64,000 nucleotides of DNA. It comes from Whalleya microplaca. Taxonomy: Eukaryota > Ascomycota > Sordariomycetes > Xylariales > Xylariaceae. Of this stretch, positions 49,015 through 58,029 are shown one piece after another. Location of the stretch: contig MU385727.1 of assembly GCA_022497155.1 (NCBI GenBank), positions 124,001 through 188,000 of the forward strand, read 5' to 3'. The notes under the pieces are model-generated. The model had not been told where the DNA came from and did not search any database. It saw only the letters and a program-made list of their open reading frames with translations. Within the stretch, counting starts at the first letter, position 1. The number at the start of each line of letters is the position of its first letter. The translations under genes and the position numbers were made by a program.

Positions 49015-49936
49015 GCGATGCGTGAGTGAGGGGACGTGGATTGTGTGACGGGCCGTAATTATTTGCCCTTATTACACACACTCCGATTGAGAATACTACA
49101 CTTCAGGTGTAGAATTGGCTGGCTTTGTACAGTCGCAGAGTCGCTCATCGCAGCTATTATATCATCTACCAGGGGACAATTCCCCTTTACCACATACATA
49201 CAGGCGCAATGACAGCAGGTCAAGTCGCCATCCAAAGCGATCGGTCCGTCGTATCAGCGGCCGGAGCTACATATACATACATCGAGTCGCTGTCTACCAA
49301 AGATAGCTGGCGGCAGCATTTTCTGGTGCATTTTCTTGGATACCGAACCATACTATCGGTTCATCGCATGGCTTGTCATAAACTAGATATCCCCCGGGTT
49401 TCGTCAAGCGCCCGGACCCCAGTTGTTGGATAGAGTTGGTGGTTAGATGGAGTTCCAACAGATGATAGATATTAATAAGCGTTCTCTCTAGACACTCGCT
49501 CGAGAGTAGACTCAATAAAATATCCATCAAATAAAACATCGTCCAAATATTTCAAAACGTGCATAATACTTCCGGTGGCTATCTTGACTCCATTGCATTG
49601 AACGTTGCAATCACAAGCGTATCCAGTATTCCGTATCCTTGGCACTTCGACTTATTTACCTTATTTGGCAGTTCGGTATCTGTAGCGAATGGGAATAGCT
49701 GCCGACTATTCTGGTCTCTCCAAGGGGTCCTCCATACTACTCTACGCAAGCCGTCATACTTATACGACGATTCAATGACGCACAAAACGCGGGCATCGTT
49801 CGCTCGCCCTTCACCGGCTTCCTCAATTGACAGAATATGTAGATAAGCCCCAACCACAACCACCACGATCGATTGCGAGTGGTGGCCACCTTCGCACATA
49901 CCTGCCTACCTGCCTACTTGATAGATTGCAATTATC
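49015..49936. other. Intergenic region between the transporter and the GPI-anchored protein gene
   Basis: About 0.9 kb with no supported gene. Frames such as 49125-49433 (+) and 49579-49899 (-) are short and unrecognised. TGCCTACC repeats lie just before the downstream start codon (49905-49920). Confidence 0.5.
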
Positions 49937-49948
49937 ATGTGCAACATG

Positions 49949-49992
<44 letters not shown>

Positions 49993-51577
49993 ACCTGCAT
50001 CTGCATCTGGACGTGCCTCCACCCGCCTGCAGCGCCTGTTTCCGCTAGCGGCGCCGTCGCCGTCGCTATCGCGCGCGCTCGTCCCGCTACTGCTGCTGTT
50101 AGGCGCTGCGCGACCCGTCCGATCGCAGGACCCGGCCGCCGTCTCGGTCTTCCTGCCGGCGTACAAGCCCGAGAACTGGGCCGAGCTCCAGGGGAGCATC
50201 GTCTCTAGCGTGCGTCGTTTTTTGCCCACTCTCCCTCCTATTCCGATTTCTGATTCTTTGCGCGGGTGCCGCGTTTCCGTCTTGTGTTGCTTTTTTTTGT
50301 GTCTCCTCTTGCGATATGGTATATGTATGATACGATGGCGGTCTTATCTTGGTTAGCGTTGTGGTATTACTTATGTTGTGGGCGCGCCGTTTATGTACAT
50401 ACCTATGTATATATGTTTTCTATAGATTATGTGTATGGGTTAGGCTTACTTTCGTTGTTTTCTATGTACGTATGCATATCTTGGTCTAAACTAAACCGTT
50501 CATGTGTATATAGAACGATGTCGAAACAACCTATACCGTCTTCTGCGCACCGCCGCGACACACCAGCACCAGCTGTGCGATCGCCGGCGGCGGCTCAAAT
50601 CCATTTACCTTCGTCGAGGGCCCGCAGACCCTGCATTACGGGAACACGGCCGATTCGTCGTTGTGAGTATAGCGTTTGCATCTTCTTCGGCCTTTTTTTC
50701 TGCCCGTCTATCCTGGTCTCGTGCATCTCTAGCTCTGGCTGCCCCCACATACCTCTACGGCCCCATCTACATAGTATCATTACGTAGGGCAGACGAGGGG
50801 CCAAATGGCTATGACGCCCTCTCGTCTATCTGTGTATGTTGTCGGTTATCGTGCTTGGCCTACGTAGGTCGTTTTAGTCGATGCTACGTTTACCGATGTG
50901 GGCAAGTTCCCAGCGACGCGCAAGTTGTCAAGCACGCAAGATACCCGGATAGGTATAAAGCCCCCCCCCTTGCCTTACCTCTTCTCAAATTCATGAACAC
51001 ACCATCATCACGCCATCCACGCCCGACCAGATCCGGCCCGTATACACCTCACTCCCTGCCTTCCCGTCTCTCTCTATATCCGTAACCCCAAAACATTCTA
51101 CATCGACGTCATCGCGACCCCTATACCCATCAACCATCCGTAAGTGGTACACACACGTCAAGCTGACTATACTTACCCCACAGCGCCCTGACCCTCGCCT
51201 GCGATCTCGTCGGGACCACCCGCGCCATCTGCAGTGGTTCGACCTCGGTGGCGGCGAACCACACGCTGCCAGGGGCCCTGCCGCAGCTGACGGGGCCCAC
51301 GCAGACGTCGCGCGAGGCCGAGCTGACGGGCTCCGCGGTCCGGTGGGGCGTCCTCACGCTCGCCGAGCCCCCGCTTACGACGACCGTGGCCGTCGGGAGC
51401 GGCGCCGGGGCCGGGTCGAGCACGGCTACGTATTTTGCGTCCGAGACGGGGGCGGCGGCGACGGCATCGGTGAGTCGAGGTGGAGTGGGGGCACGGGCAA
51501 CAACACCGGGGTTTAGAGGAGGTGTTGGGTTGGTTGTTGGTTTCTGCGTTTTGCTGGACTTTGTGGCGTGCCTGTAG
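49937..51577 (+). CDS. Secreted GPI-anchored surface protein with poly-alanine leader
   Basis: Exons 49937..50209, 50514..50662, 51184..51577, 271 aa. The start MCNMP is followed by 14 Ala encoded by GCT repeats, a basic stretch, and the hydrophobic signal core LVPLLLLLGAA, with likely cleavage near VRSQ. The mature domain is a Cys-containing extracellular module (LPAYKPENWAELQGSIV, DVETTYTVFCAPP, NPFTFVEGPQTLHYG, LTLACDLVGTTRAICSG, with NHT as one N-glycosylation site) common in fungal GPI proteins of unknown role. A Ser/Thr/Gly/Ala-rich stalk and a C-terminal hydrophobic tail (VGLVVGFCVLLDFVACL) fit a GPI signal. Junctions are phase 0 and phase 2 (TT|C), and total length is divisible by three. 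The introns, 304 and 521 nt, are several times longer than others here, so an alternative inner exon cannot be excluded. Cell-wall or membrane location is inferred. Confidence 0.75.
49951..49992 (+). repeat. (TGC/GCT)14 trinucleotide microsatellite inside a coding exon
   Basis: Fourteen perfect, uninterrupted TGC triplets; read in the gene's frame as GCT they encode 14 alanines at residues 6-19 of the GPI-anchored protein. A purely repeated, uninterrupted codon is the form most prone to length change by slippage. It is followed by degenerate CTGCATCTGCATCTG. Confidence 0.95.
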
Positions 51578-51921
51578 ATAGATGTATGAGTCAGTTAGCT
51601 GTCCGTATGGCTTAGCTGAGGCAAAGGGGCGTTATCATACGCGTCCGGCGCTGATAAATGCCTTGTGTGTCTTCGTCTTCGTTGTTCATCGTATATAGAC
51701 TGGTCATAAGCTGCCTTGCCTCTCTGATTGTTTTCAGCCCCTGACACTCATGTGTCACCAAAGTGCTTCGGTTCATATAAAAACATATAGGTCATTTTCT
51801 CTTTTTAATTTCGGGAAAGATAATGCCAATATGATGGATCACTTTGAACCGTGATAGCTACTATTGAAACAACATTCTTTACCATTGGATATTCCATATA
51901 ACTCCTCATCAAGCAAACCAC
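51578..51921. other. Intergenic spacer, nothing recognised
   Basis: AT-rich DNA between the end of the GPI-anchored protein gene and the inverted-repeat element. It likely contains the gene's terminator. No coding potential is seen. Confidence 0.5.
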
Positions 51922-52088
51922 TAACACGTAACTAGAGCTGTTAGGTGATCTCCATTGCCATCCACAGCCCCCCTTACGACTCTTCTCCAGCGAAACGGCT
52001 ATTTTCACTGTGCAATCCATTATTATTATCATGGTGGTCTAAGCTCATTCTGCTAAATATAGTAAAAGATGAGATCTAGTACATTTCA

Positions 52089-52223
52089 CTAATAAATAGA
52101 TATACCACCTCTTACCCTCACATAGCCATTCAAGGTGCTGTCGACCACTTTAACAGTATCATTAGCAATAGCCTCAAGGAGGTCCAATTCCTCCAAGACA
52201 GTAATAAAATTCAACACACGCAT
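52089..52223 (-). CDS. Small ORF (44 aa) in the spacer of the inverted-repeat element
   Basis: An ATG-started frame of 44 codons, too short for standard ORF calling, lying between the inner arms of the element. It encodes an acidic, helix-prone peptide (LEELDLLEAIAND, then STLNGYV). A GTAAGAG after GTGAGG near codon 36 resembles a splice donor, so it may be an exon fragment. It shows weak similarity to the 110-aa frame at 52758-53090 (LGELEFLED and MLGEV): about 7 of 27 aligned residues are identical without gaps. I know no matching family. Probably a decayed gene fragment. Confidence 0.25.
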   Translation of the reverse strand: MRVLNFITVLEELDLLEAIANDTVKVVDSTLNGYVRVRGGISIY

Positions 52224-52757
52224 TGTTTGATCTAGTCTCTCCAGAGAAAATCAAGTCTTCAATATAAAAGGGCTATTATTAGCAAATTCAGTTATAGTGA
52301 TCACCTTAAGTGACAAGCATTGTAAGGAAAACCTTTCAATAGAAAATGTACATCGATTTACTAATTGAGATACTGAGGGGGTCGGTCACTTGTCTAAGCT
52401 ACGTCCACCGTGATAATAACGGATTTCGTAGTGAAAATAGCTGTTTCGCTTCTCCAGCAACGCCTTCGCACCCCCCCTCTCGCTTCGTCAAGCGCTCGAT
52501 GTGATCGACACCCTCGCCGAGGTCGCGCCTCTTCTACGAACTATTAATCCGGCTGTTGCGTTATCGTCATGCCTTCTTAGACGTAAGGGCAAATTTAAAC
52601 AACAAGAAAGCAGTTGTTTTGACAATCTATGTATCTAGAGTCTACAGTTCTATTCCTGCTCGAGTGATGTAAGTTGTTCAATTCTGTCCTATGTAGGACT
52701 TAAACAGCTCCGAGGAGTCGTGCTTGAGCATTAGATCTGGCAGGAGCTTCCGTCTCT

Positions 52758-53090
52758 TCAGTTGCCATCCGGCTTATTATCGTAATCAATAACCAACAGC
52801 GTGGTGAAGCCCGCGCCCTCTCTACCGCTCAGTCGACGAAACTCGTAGAAGCGATCCAATTGATCATGGCCAAGATACCGAGTTTGCCAGCCGTGAACTA
52901 TGAGAACTTCTCCCAACATGTTTTCTGCCATTGTAGCAAAGTTTTTGTCGAACTTGTCCTCGAGAAACTCAAGCTCTCCAAGACAGGTTGGCGTCCTTAT
53001 GAACGTCCCCAAGTTCGTTGATAATTTAATTGACAGTTCGAGATATTGGCTGAACCTGTTAACACCGGTATACAAGAATGCCGATGCCAT
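52758..53090 (-). CDS. Unrecognised 110-aa ORF inside the interrupted arm of the element
   Basis: The ORF starts with ATG and lies wholly in the ~715-bp segment that splits the right inverted arm. The protein has no signal peptide; it contains CLGELEFLEDKFDKNFATM, then LIVHGWQTRYLGHD and a basic RFYEFRRLSGREG stretch, which is a protein-like composition and more GC-rich than the surrounding DNA. I do not recognise a domain. It could be cargo, a fragment of an element-encoded protein, or the remnant of a host gene. Confidence 0.35.
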   Translation of the reverse strand: MASAFLYTGVNRFSQYLELSIKLSTNLGTFIRTPTCLGELEFLEDKFDKNFATMAENMLGEVLIVHGWQTRYLGHDQLDRFYEFRRLSGREGAGFTTLLVIDYDNKPDGN

Positions 53091-53213
53091 TCAGGTACTT
53101 AAGTAGGGACGAGTTATATACATAAACTCTTCACCTTATAGCACTGACCAATATGAAACCCGACCGTAAATGGCAATGGAGATCACCTAACACCTTTTAG
53201 TTACATGTTAAAT

Positions 53214-54018
53214 ATGTGATCACGAGAAACAAATATCACTTTCCATAGCATACATCTTATATATCTCAGTTTGCCTTGCCGCACATGGCCTAAGGCCAAT
53301 CAGTTGGCATGTTCTGAGGGACGCTATCAAAGTCATATAGTCTGATGTAGTGTGACAAATACGGTGACGAAGAGGGTTTTTACGCGCACAAAGCCATAAT
53401 GGTTTCTATCCCATGGGACCGACTGGTTGTCATATTTCGTAGAGTGGATATCACAAGTCCGTTGGAGCAACTGACATTAAGGGGTCAACCGAGTAACTGT
53501 TAGCGATACCAGCCACCAGCGCATGCGCATACTGTCGATAGAGAGAACTAGAACTCAGATCCAGTAACCTACTCATCTATTGACACCCCTATACCGACGA
53601 AGCGGTGGGCGAGATGTAATTCTCTGCCCCCATAACATACCCCGAATCAAGCTGGTGACTATCTCCTTATCCAACACGTTGGCACATGAGAAAGTCCTCT
53701 GCAGTTGGTTTCATATTGACACATAACTCGGTGCCCGAGAGAATGGCTCACAGCCAACTCTCAAGTCATTACGACTCGATTACACGCAGGCCAACACCAA
53801 ACAGCTTGAAGATATAGAAGGCTTCGAGTATAAATGAATCTCATCTTCCAGACAGTTACTATGAATCCCCCATCCTCTCAACCCACCAGCCCCCGATATT
53901 GTCCGCACAATAAGACTTCGAGTTTGAGATAACTACTTGTTTGACATCCGATATGGTGTAGGCACTGAGTCCCCTCACCCCAAGGTCTAACTATTAGACA
54001 ACTAACTGGGATATCTTG
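53214..54018. other. Intergenic DNA, possibly a 5' exon of the small zinc-ribbon gene
   Basis: No long frame. An ATG at about 53871 opens a short frame MNPPSSQPTSPRYCPHN that closes after about 23 codons. Its Ser/Pro content and a Cys/His pair make it a candidate first exon for the Cys-rich ORF at 54019, but I found no convincing donor, so this is only a suggestion. Confidence 0.3.
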
Positions 54019-54159
54019 ATGAACAGAGACCTTTTACGTTGTTGGCACTGTTGTATTTATATGCCTAGGAACGCATATTTATGCGGAGGCTGCGGGAAGC
54101 CTGCCTTTCAGAGGTGCACCGACCCGCGTTGTTTCTGCCAGACTGTACGAACAGGATGA
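54019..54159 (+). CDS. Zinc-ribbon-like cysteine-rich micro-ORF, 46 aa
   Basis: ATG to TGA, 46 codons, below usual ORF cut-offs. It has eight cysteines: CWHCC, nine residues, then CGGC followed by GKPAFQRC and, four residues on, CFC. The spacing CxxC-x10-CxxC is that of a zinc ribbon, with extra C-terminal cysteines that could form a second site. Such small fungal zinc-ribbon proteins are usually of unknown role. It may be the last exon of a longer gene, since an AG sits at 54026 and intron-like DNA precedes it. Eight Cys in a 46-residue chance frame would be unusual. Confidence 0.4.
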   Translation: MNRDLLRCWHCCIYMPRNAYLCGGCGKPAFQRCTDPRCFCQTVRTG

Positions 54160-54240
54160 GAGGGGAGAAGGGCGAACTGTAACGGCTGCGGGTTCGGGTT
54201 TATCTTGTGTCACTCCTTTCACATCGACGATGTTTTTTCA

Positions 54241-54350
54241 ACAAGTTCATCAGTCACTAGTTTGATTTTGTCTCTCTTTTCAGATTCATAGTGTTTTTGG
54301 GGCCAAGTTCGTCGGGTATTAGTTTGAATCGATTTTATCTCTCCCCATGG
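54241..54350. repeat. Imperfect ~50-bp direct duplication
   Basis: Two adjacent copies, 54242-54281 and 54303-54344, share CAAGTTC-TC-G, TAGTTTGA and TTTT-TCTCTC blocks in the same order. A 5-bp indel and mostly A/G and C/T transitions separate them. They lie between the zinc-ribbon ORF and the phosphotransferase pseudogene. Confidence 0.7.
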
Positions 54351-54481
54351 ACCAAAGTATCAAGCTTCCTATCGTGACGATCACGGCCAAATTTTATACT
54401 AGAAACCAGCAACCAACCCTAAAGACAGTTAACAGAGACACAGCCTAGTACCCATCCTTCACATTCCCCTCGTCTAAATCG

Positions 54482-55201
54482 TCACTGAATCAGCATGACC
54501 TCCTCGTCAAGCTTGGCCTTATCCGTGAAAAGTGCCAGGTATTCGCTATGGTTGCAGCGCCAAAGCGGAAGCTCGATGGCCGCCGGGAAATACCCGGCGC
54601 CCTCCCAATCGTAGATACACATGAGCTCCAAGCTCGCGGGGTCGGCCATGATATTATGCTGCGCGAGGTCGCCGTGGCAGAACACGTACGCGTCCGACTC
54701 CGGGGCCCGCTTCGGCAACCACACCTCCCTCGCATCGCTCTGCTCGATGCGCGGCGGCGGCAGCACGAACCCGTCGAGCCCCGTCTCGCCGGCCCGGAGC
54801 GCCTGCAGCTGCGGGATGACTACGGTCCGCATGTACGCGTCCACGTTGGCCGTGGCGATGCCCTGGCACTCGGCGCAGCGGCCCTCGGCGACGTGGGCCT
54901 CCGGCATTTCTCGCCGACATCATGCAACTCGATCCCGTGGATGCGCTCGACTTCGAGATACGCGGCCCCGGCCTCGTCTTCCCCCTGGCTGATCACCTTG
55001 GGCACGGGGATGGTGGTCCGGCTTGCGACGAGCTGCACGGCCTTGTGTTCGTTCCGCAGGCGCTCCCGGGCAAACTGCCACACGATGGGTTTCCCGTAGA
55101 TGTCCTTTGGCCGTTCGGATTCTGGGTATTCTTTCTTGGTGAAGGAAGTTTTCAGTGAATATGTAGATTTTGCGGCCAAGACGGATGACCTTTTCCGTCA
55201 T
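54482..55201 (-). pseudogene. Aminoglycoside-phosphotransferase-like kinase, frameshifted
   Basis: APH-fold small-molecule kinases phosphorylate hydroxyl groups; the fungal members are mostly uncharacterised. Reading leftward, the ATG at 55201 opens MTEKVIRLGRKIY. The homologous frame then changes near 55160, continuing as SFTKKEYPESERPKDIYGKP, ERLRNEHKAVQ, TTIPVPKVISQG and YLEVERIHGIEL. It changes again near 54905, after DVGEKC, to PEAHVAEGRCAECQG, TGLDGFVLPPP, the catalytic loop CHGDLAQHNI and the metal-binding CIYDWEGAGYFP. The segments are collinear with the family, but no single frame spans them and no GT-AG intron fits at either break. The catalytic residues (HGD...N and the D in YDWE) survive. 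Either two real indels, recently acquired, or assembly errors. The coding part is far more GC-rich than its flanks. Confidence 0.65.
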
Positions 55202-56652
55202 ATCGATGAAACTACGAGCACACAAACTGCCCAAGGGTAGCACAATTGAGATTTGATCATACAGGCATATATTCAAGCTGACAGAGGTCTTTTTGGCTGT
55301 TGAGGCCCAAACGCACCTTCTATAGATCAGGGTGTAGATCAGAATATATATATACGTATATAAGATGTGGTTGTTATTGGTGTTGGCTATATAGGTGCAT
55401 GAGGTTGAGACAGGGGTTCTACTTAGTCAGCCGGGTTCCCCTTATAGGTGGAAGATGTGTACTCCATTCGTCCAAACCAGCGAGCCCTTGGTGTTGAAAG
55501 ACTTTTTTTTTTGCATTTTCTTTTTCATATCAGTAGCCTCGCCGGTTCTCTCTTTAACTTTCAATTCATGAAGAAATTCCCTTAACCGGAGGCAGTGATA
55601 GGAAGTAAGCTTTGGGATAAGAGGCAGTTCAAGTATCTGGGGATGTGAGAATAGGGGTCTCGTAGTTCTTAGCCTGATTAGCAGATCTCTCTCTATTGAT
55701 TATATATTCTTATATAATAGCCTCATCCTATGAAATCCTTTCAAGACTTAACAGTTTACTTCATTTGTTTTTGTCTGATTCTTGGACTGTCCGAGCTGTG
55801 CGGGGTCGCTCGTTGGAGAGGTATTGTTTCGCTGGCGGACAAGAATATATACCCTCCCAAGTTCAAAGACCTATACAACGAGATTGACATTACTATTACT
55901 GGTGGATCAAAACTTAGACTATACATGTGAAGCGTCCGCTCATCTTCAAACACAATACCAACAGAGCCTACTCCGTGGTTGACTCATCTTGCTACTGCAG
56001 AGAAACTGCGAGTCACCGTAAATACATCGGTCAATGCTGTCGAGTACCATTTCAATATTCCTTACATGCTGGCAATAGGGTTGCGTTTCCCCTGTAGGTA
56101 TACCATTAGCCTTTGCATATCTAATGATATTGCAGAGAGCTTTTGCGTATAGAGAAGACACGTAAAATGGATACCTGCAATCAAGGTGAACTCGAGTATG
56201 TTCGGACTCGATTCTCTGGGATTACTCAATACCCCAGAGATGAAATCTTCCGTGCACTTGTGCATACAATAACAAGCAGTCATGAGTCTTGATAACCAGG
56301 AAAACCCCTGTGTTTGCACCACTTCTTGTGACCAGCATAGCACGTGTTTCTACAGTACCTAGCCGGGCTGGAAGTAAACCAGACATCGCACAAGTCATTC
56401 ACTTAGGCAGACGAGGAGCATTCCAACGAAGCACGGGAAAATACAACGTCCAAATTTGACATGTACAGAGAAGAGGATACCGAGCAAAATCGTACACATC
56501 TTTGCGCCCCTCGGGCCCTCCCTAAAACCAGCCGCCTGATCTGATCCATTCACTCAGCCAAATGTGCCATCCATATTCCTGATGAATCCTGGGTAACTAC
56601 TATATGCCCCTGATGTACAACTGCAACGTAGTTATCACCAATCCGAAATATC
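55202..56652. other. Intergenic region, nothing recognised
   Basis: About 1.4 kb of AT-rich DNA with T-runs (for example 55503-55512) and no supported gene. Small frames around 55696-55982 overlap in different phases and look like chance. The right end holds the terminator of the GH17 gene. Confidence 0.5.
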
Positions 56653-58029
56653 CTACTTATCACATGGGGAATAGACTCCTCCCATACCCCAGAACGGCTC
56701 AGCCATAAACGTTCCCGCCTCAGCCTTCTTCCACGGGTCGTTGAAGGCAGTAAACAGGATGACGTTGCCCGGACTGTCCGTGTAAGCGCTCTTGATCGAC
56801 GAGAGTGCCGAAGCCTGGTGGTCCAATCCAGGTATCGCCTGCCCATTGGGCTCTCCTTGCCAGGGCCAACCTGTCTCCGTAACCACAATGCGCTTGCTAG
56901 GATCAGAAAGCTTGCTTCGGATGTTGCCAACAGTAGTAGTAACAAACGAGCCTGCCTTATCCGCGCCAGTGTTCGGGTCGAAGAATGGGTGGACATTGGC
57001 AGCGCAGTAATCCGACTGATCGCAGAGTTCGGGGTGAGCGATCATAGCTACGAACGTGTCCACGATGACCACAGGGCCCTGGTATCCAGCGGCTCTCAGA
57101 TCAGAACGCGCCTGGCTCAGTGCGCTGAGCGACTGGCCGACAGTCACTTCACCATTGTTCACCAGTTCGTTGCCAACTGAGACGGTGTCAACTATACTCC
57201 AATCGTTCTGAACACCAGCAGCCATGGTCTTAACGGCTGCGTCCACAGCGCTGATGTCGAAGATGCCGAGGAACAGTTTGGTGCCATATTTCTTGGCTGC
57301 AGCATATGCCGTCGCAACCTGGTTGCAGTCGACGCCGTACAGACGGATGACACCATAATCCTTAGCGATGAGTGCGAAATCCGCATCGACTTCCTCCGCC
57401 GATTTGCAGCCCCCGCTGCCTTTGTAGGGAGAGTAAGTGACCCCATGCAGACTACCACCTTTAGAGACAGGTGGAGATAGCTTAGGAGCTGCTGATGGCT
57501 CTAACGTAGGTGGAACCGACTCTACATGTGGGCTCTGCTTGGGAGCTTCGCTCGGCTGAGGAGATGGACTCGGGCTCGGTTCGGGACTTGGCTCCGCAGG
57601 TTGAGACGATGCGGGTGGTGCTGCTGGCTGCTCTACCGAGGGTGCAGAAGCGACCGGGGGAGGGGGAGAAGACTCAGGAGTCGGCGCTGGCGGAGTAGAT
57701 GCCTCAGGGGCTGCAAGAGCCTCTACAGATTGGGGGACATAGGCAATTGTTTCAGTGGCAGTGCGAACTGCGTTACCGAATTGGTCCACGTAGACAACTA
57801 CCTCAGGCACTTCGGTGGGTGTGCTGTAGGTGGAATCGGTGATAGTGATCTGATCCCGCTTAGGGATGAAGGCCCTATTCGCCCTGTGCCGATGGATATG
57901 ACGGTGTCCTATTCTTGCGTCAGTCGCTGTCGCTAGAATAGAGGCGGGCTGGGAGTGCGACTTACTGAGCTGCCCGGCAGACAGGTCAAGTAGGGAAAGA
58001 AAGGTAAGAGAGATGGTAGTAACCCTCAT
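56653..58029 (-). CDS. btgE: Secreted GH17 beta-1,3-glucanase / glucanosyltransferase (btgE-like)
   Basis: An uninterrupted ORF of 458 aa starting at ATG 58029. GH17 enzymes of this subfamily act on wall beta-1,3-glucan during remodelling. A signal peptide (MRVTTISLTFLSLLDLSAG) is followed by a His/Arg-rich stretch ending in a KR-type processing site (FIPKR, about residue 57). A Pro/Ser-rich linker spans about 102-190. The catalytic TIM barrel runs from GVTYSPYKGSGGCKS to the end. Acid/base Glu 288 sits in SVGNE, nucleophile Glu 385 in TETGWPW. Cys pairs C208/C235 and C336/C342 fit the family. There is no GPI signal; the chain ends YSPCDK. A 33-nt GT-AG segment near residues 22-32 is too short for a fungal intron, so I keep it as coding. 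FKS1, 13 kb away, makes the substrate polymer. Confidence 0.93.
   Translation of the reverse strand: MRVTTISLTFLSLLDLSAGQLSKSHSQPASILATATDARIGHRHIHRHRANRAFIPKRDQITITDSTYSTPTEVPEVVVYVDQFGNAVRTATETIAYVPQSVEALAAPEASTPPAPTPESSPPPPVASAPSVEQPAAPPASSQPAEPSPEPSPSPSPQPSEAPKQSPHVESVPPTLEPSAAPKLSPPVSKGGSLHGVTYSPYKGSGGCKSAEEVDADFALIAKDYGVIRLYGVDCNQVATAYAAAKKYGTKLFLGIFDISAVDAAVKTMAAGVQNDWSIVDTVSVGNELVNNGEVTVGQSLSALSQARSDLRAAGYQGPVVIVDTFVAMIAHPELCDQSDYCAANVHPFFDPNTGADKAGSFVTTTVGNIRSKLSDPSKRIVVTETGWPWQGEPNGQAIPGLDHQASALSSIKSAYTDSPGNVILFTAFNDPWKKAEAGTFMAEPFWGMGGVYSPCDK

Larger units (their letters stand above)
51922..53213. mobile_element. Degenerate inverted-repeat (foldback-like) element, one arm interrupted
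   Basis: The arm at 51922-52044 is repeated in inverted order by two separated pieces, 52398-52452 and 53168-53213. The outer piece includes a perfect 22-bp match (51940-51961 against 53170-53191), extending with mismatches and one indel to about 42 bp. The inner piece pairs the segment around CGAAACGGCTATTTTCACT (51990-52008) with AGTGAAAATAGCTGTTTCG, and continues through the TGATAATAA/CCACC block. So the right arm looks like a copy of the left one split by about 715 bp. Many arm differences are C/T or G/A transitions. No transposase, terminal dinucleotide rule or clear target-site duplication was found. A foldback or MITE-like relic, or an inverted duplication with an insertion, would both fit. 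Confidence 0.6.

Noticed and set aside
57932..57965. A GT-AG segment of 33 nt near the 5' end of the GH17 gene
   Set aside because: It is shorter than known functional fungal introns and keeps the frame, so it is treated as coding.
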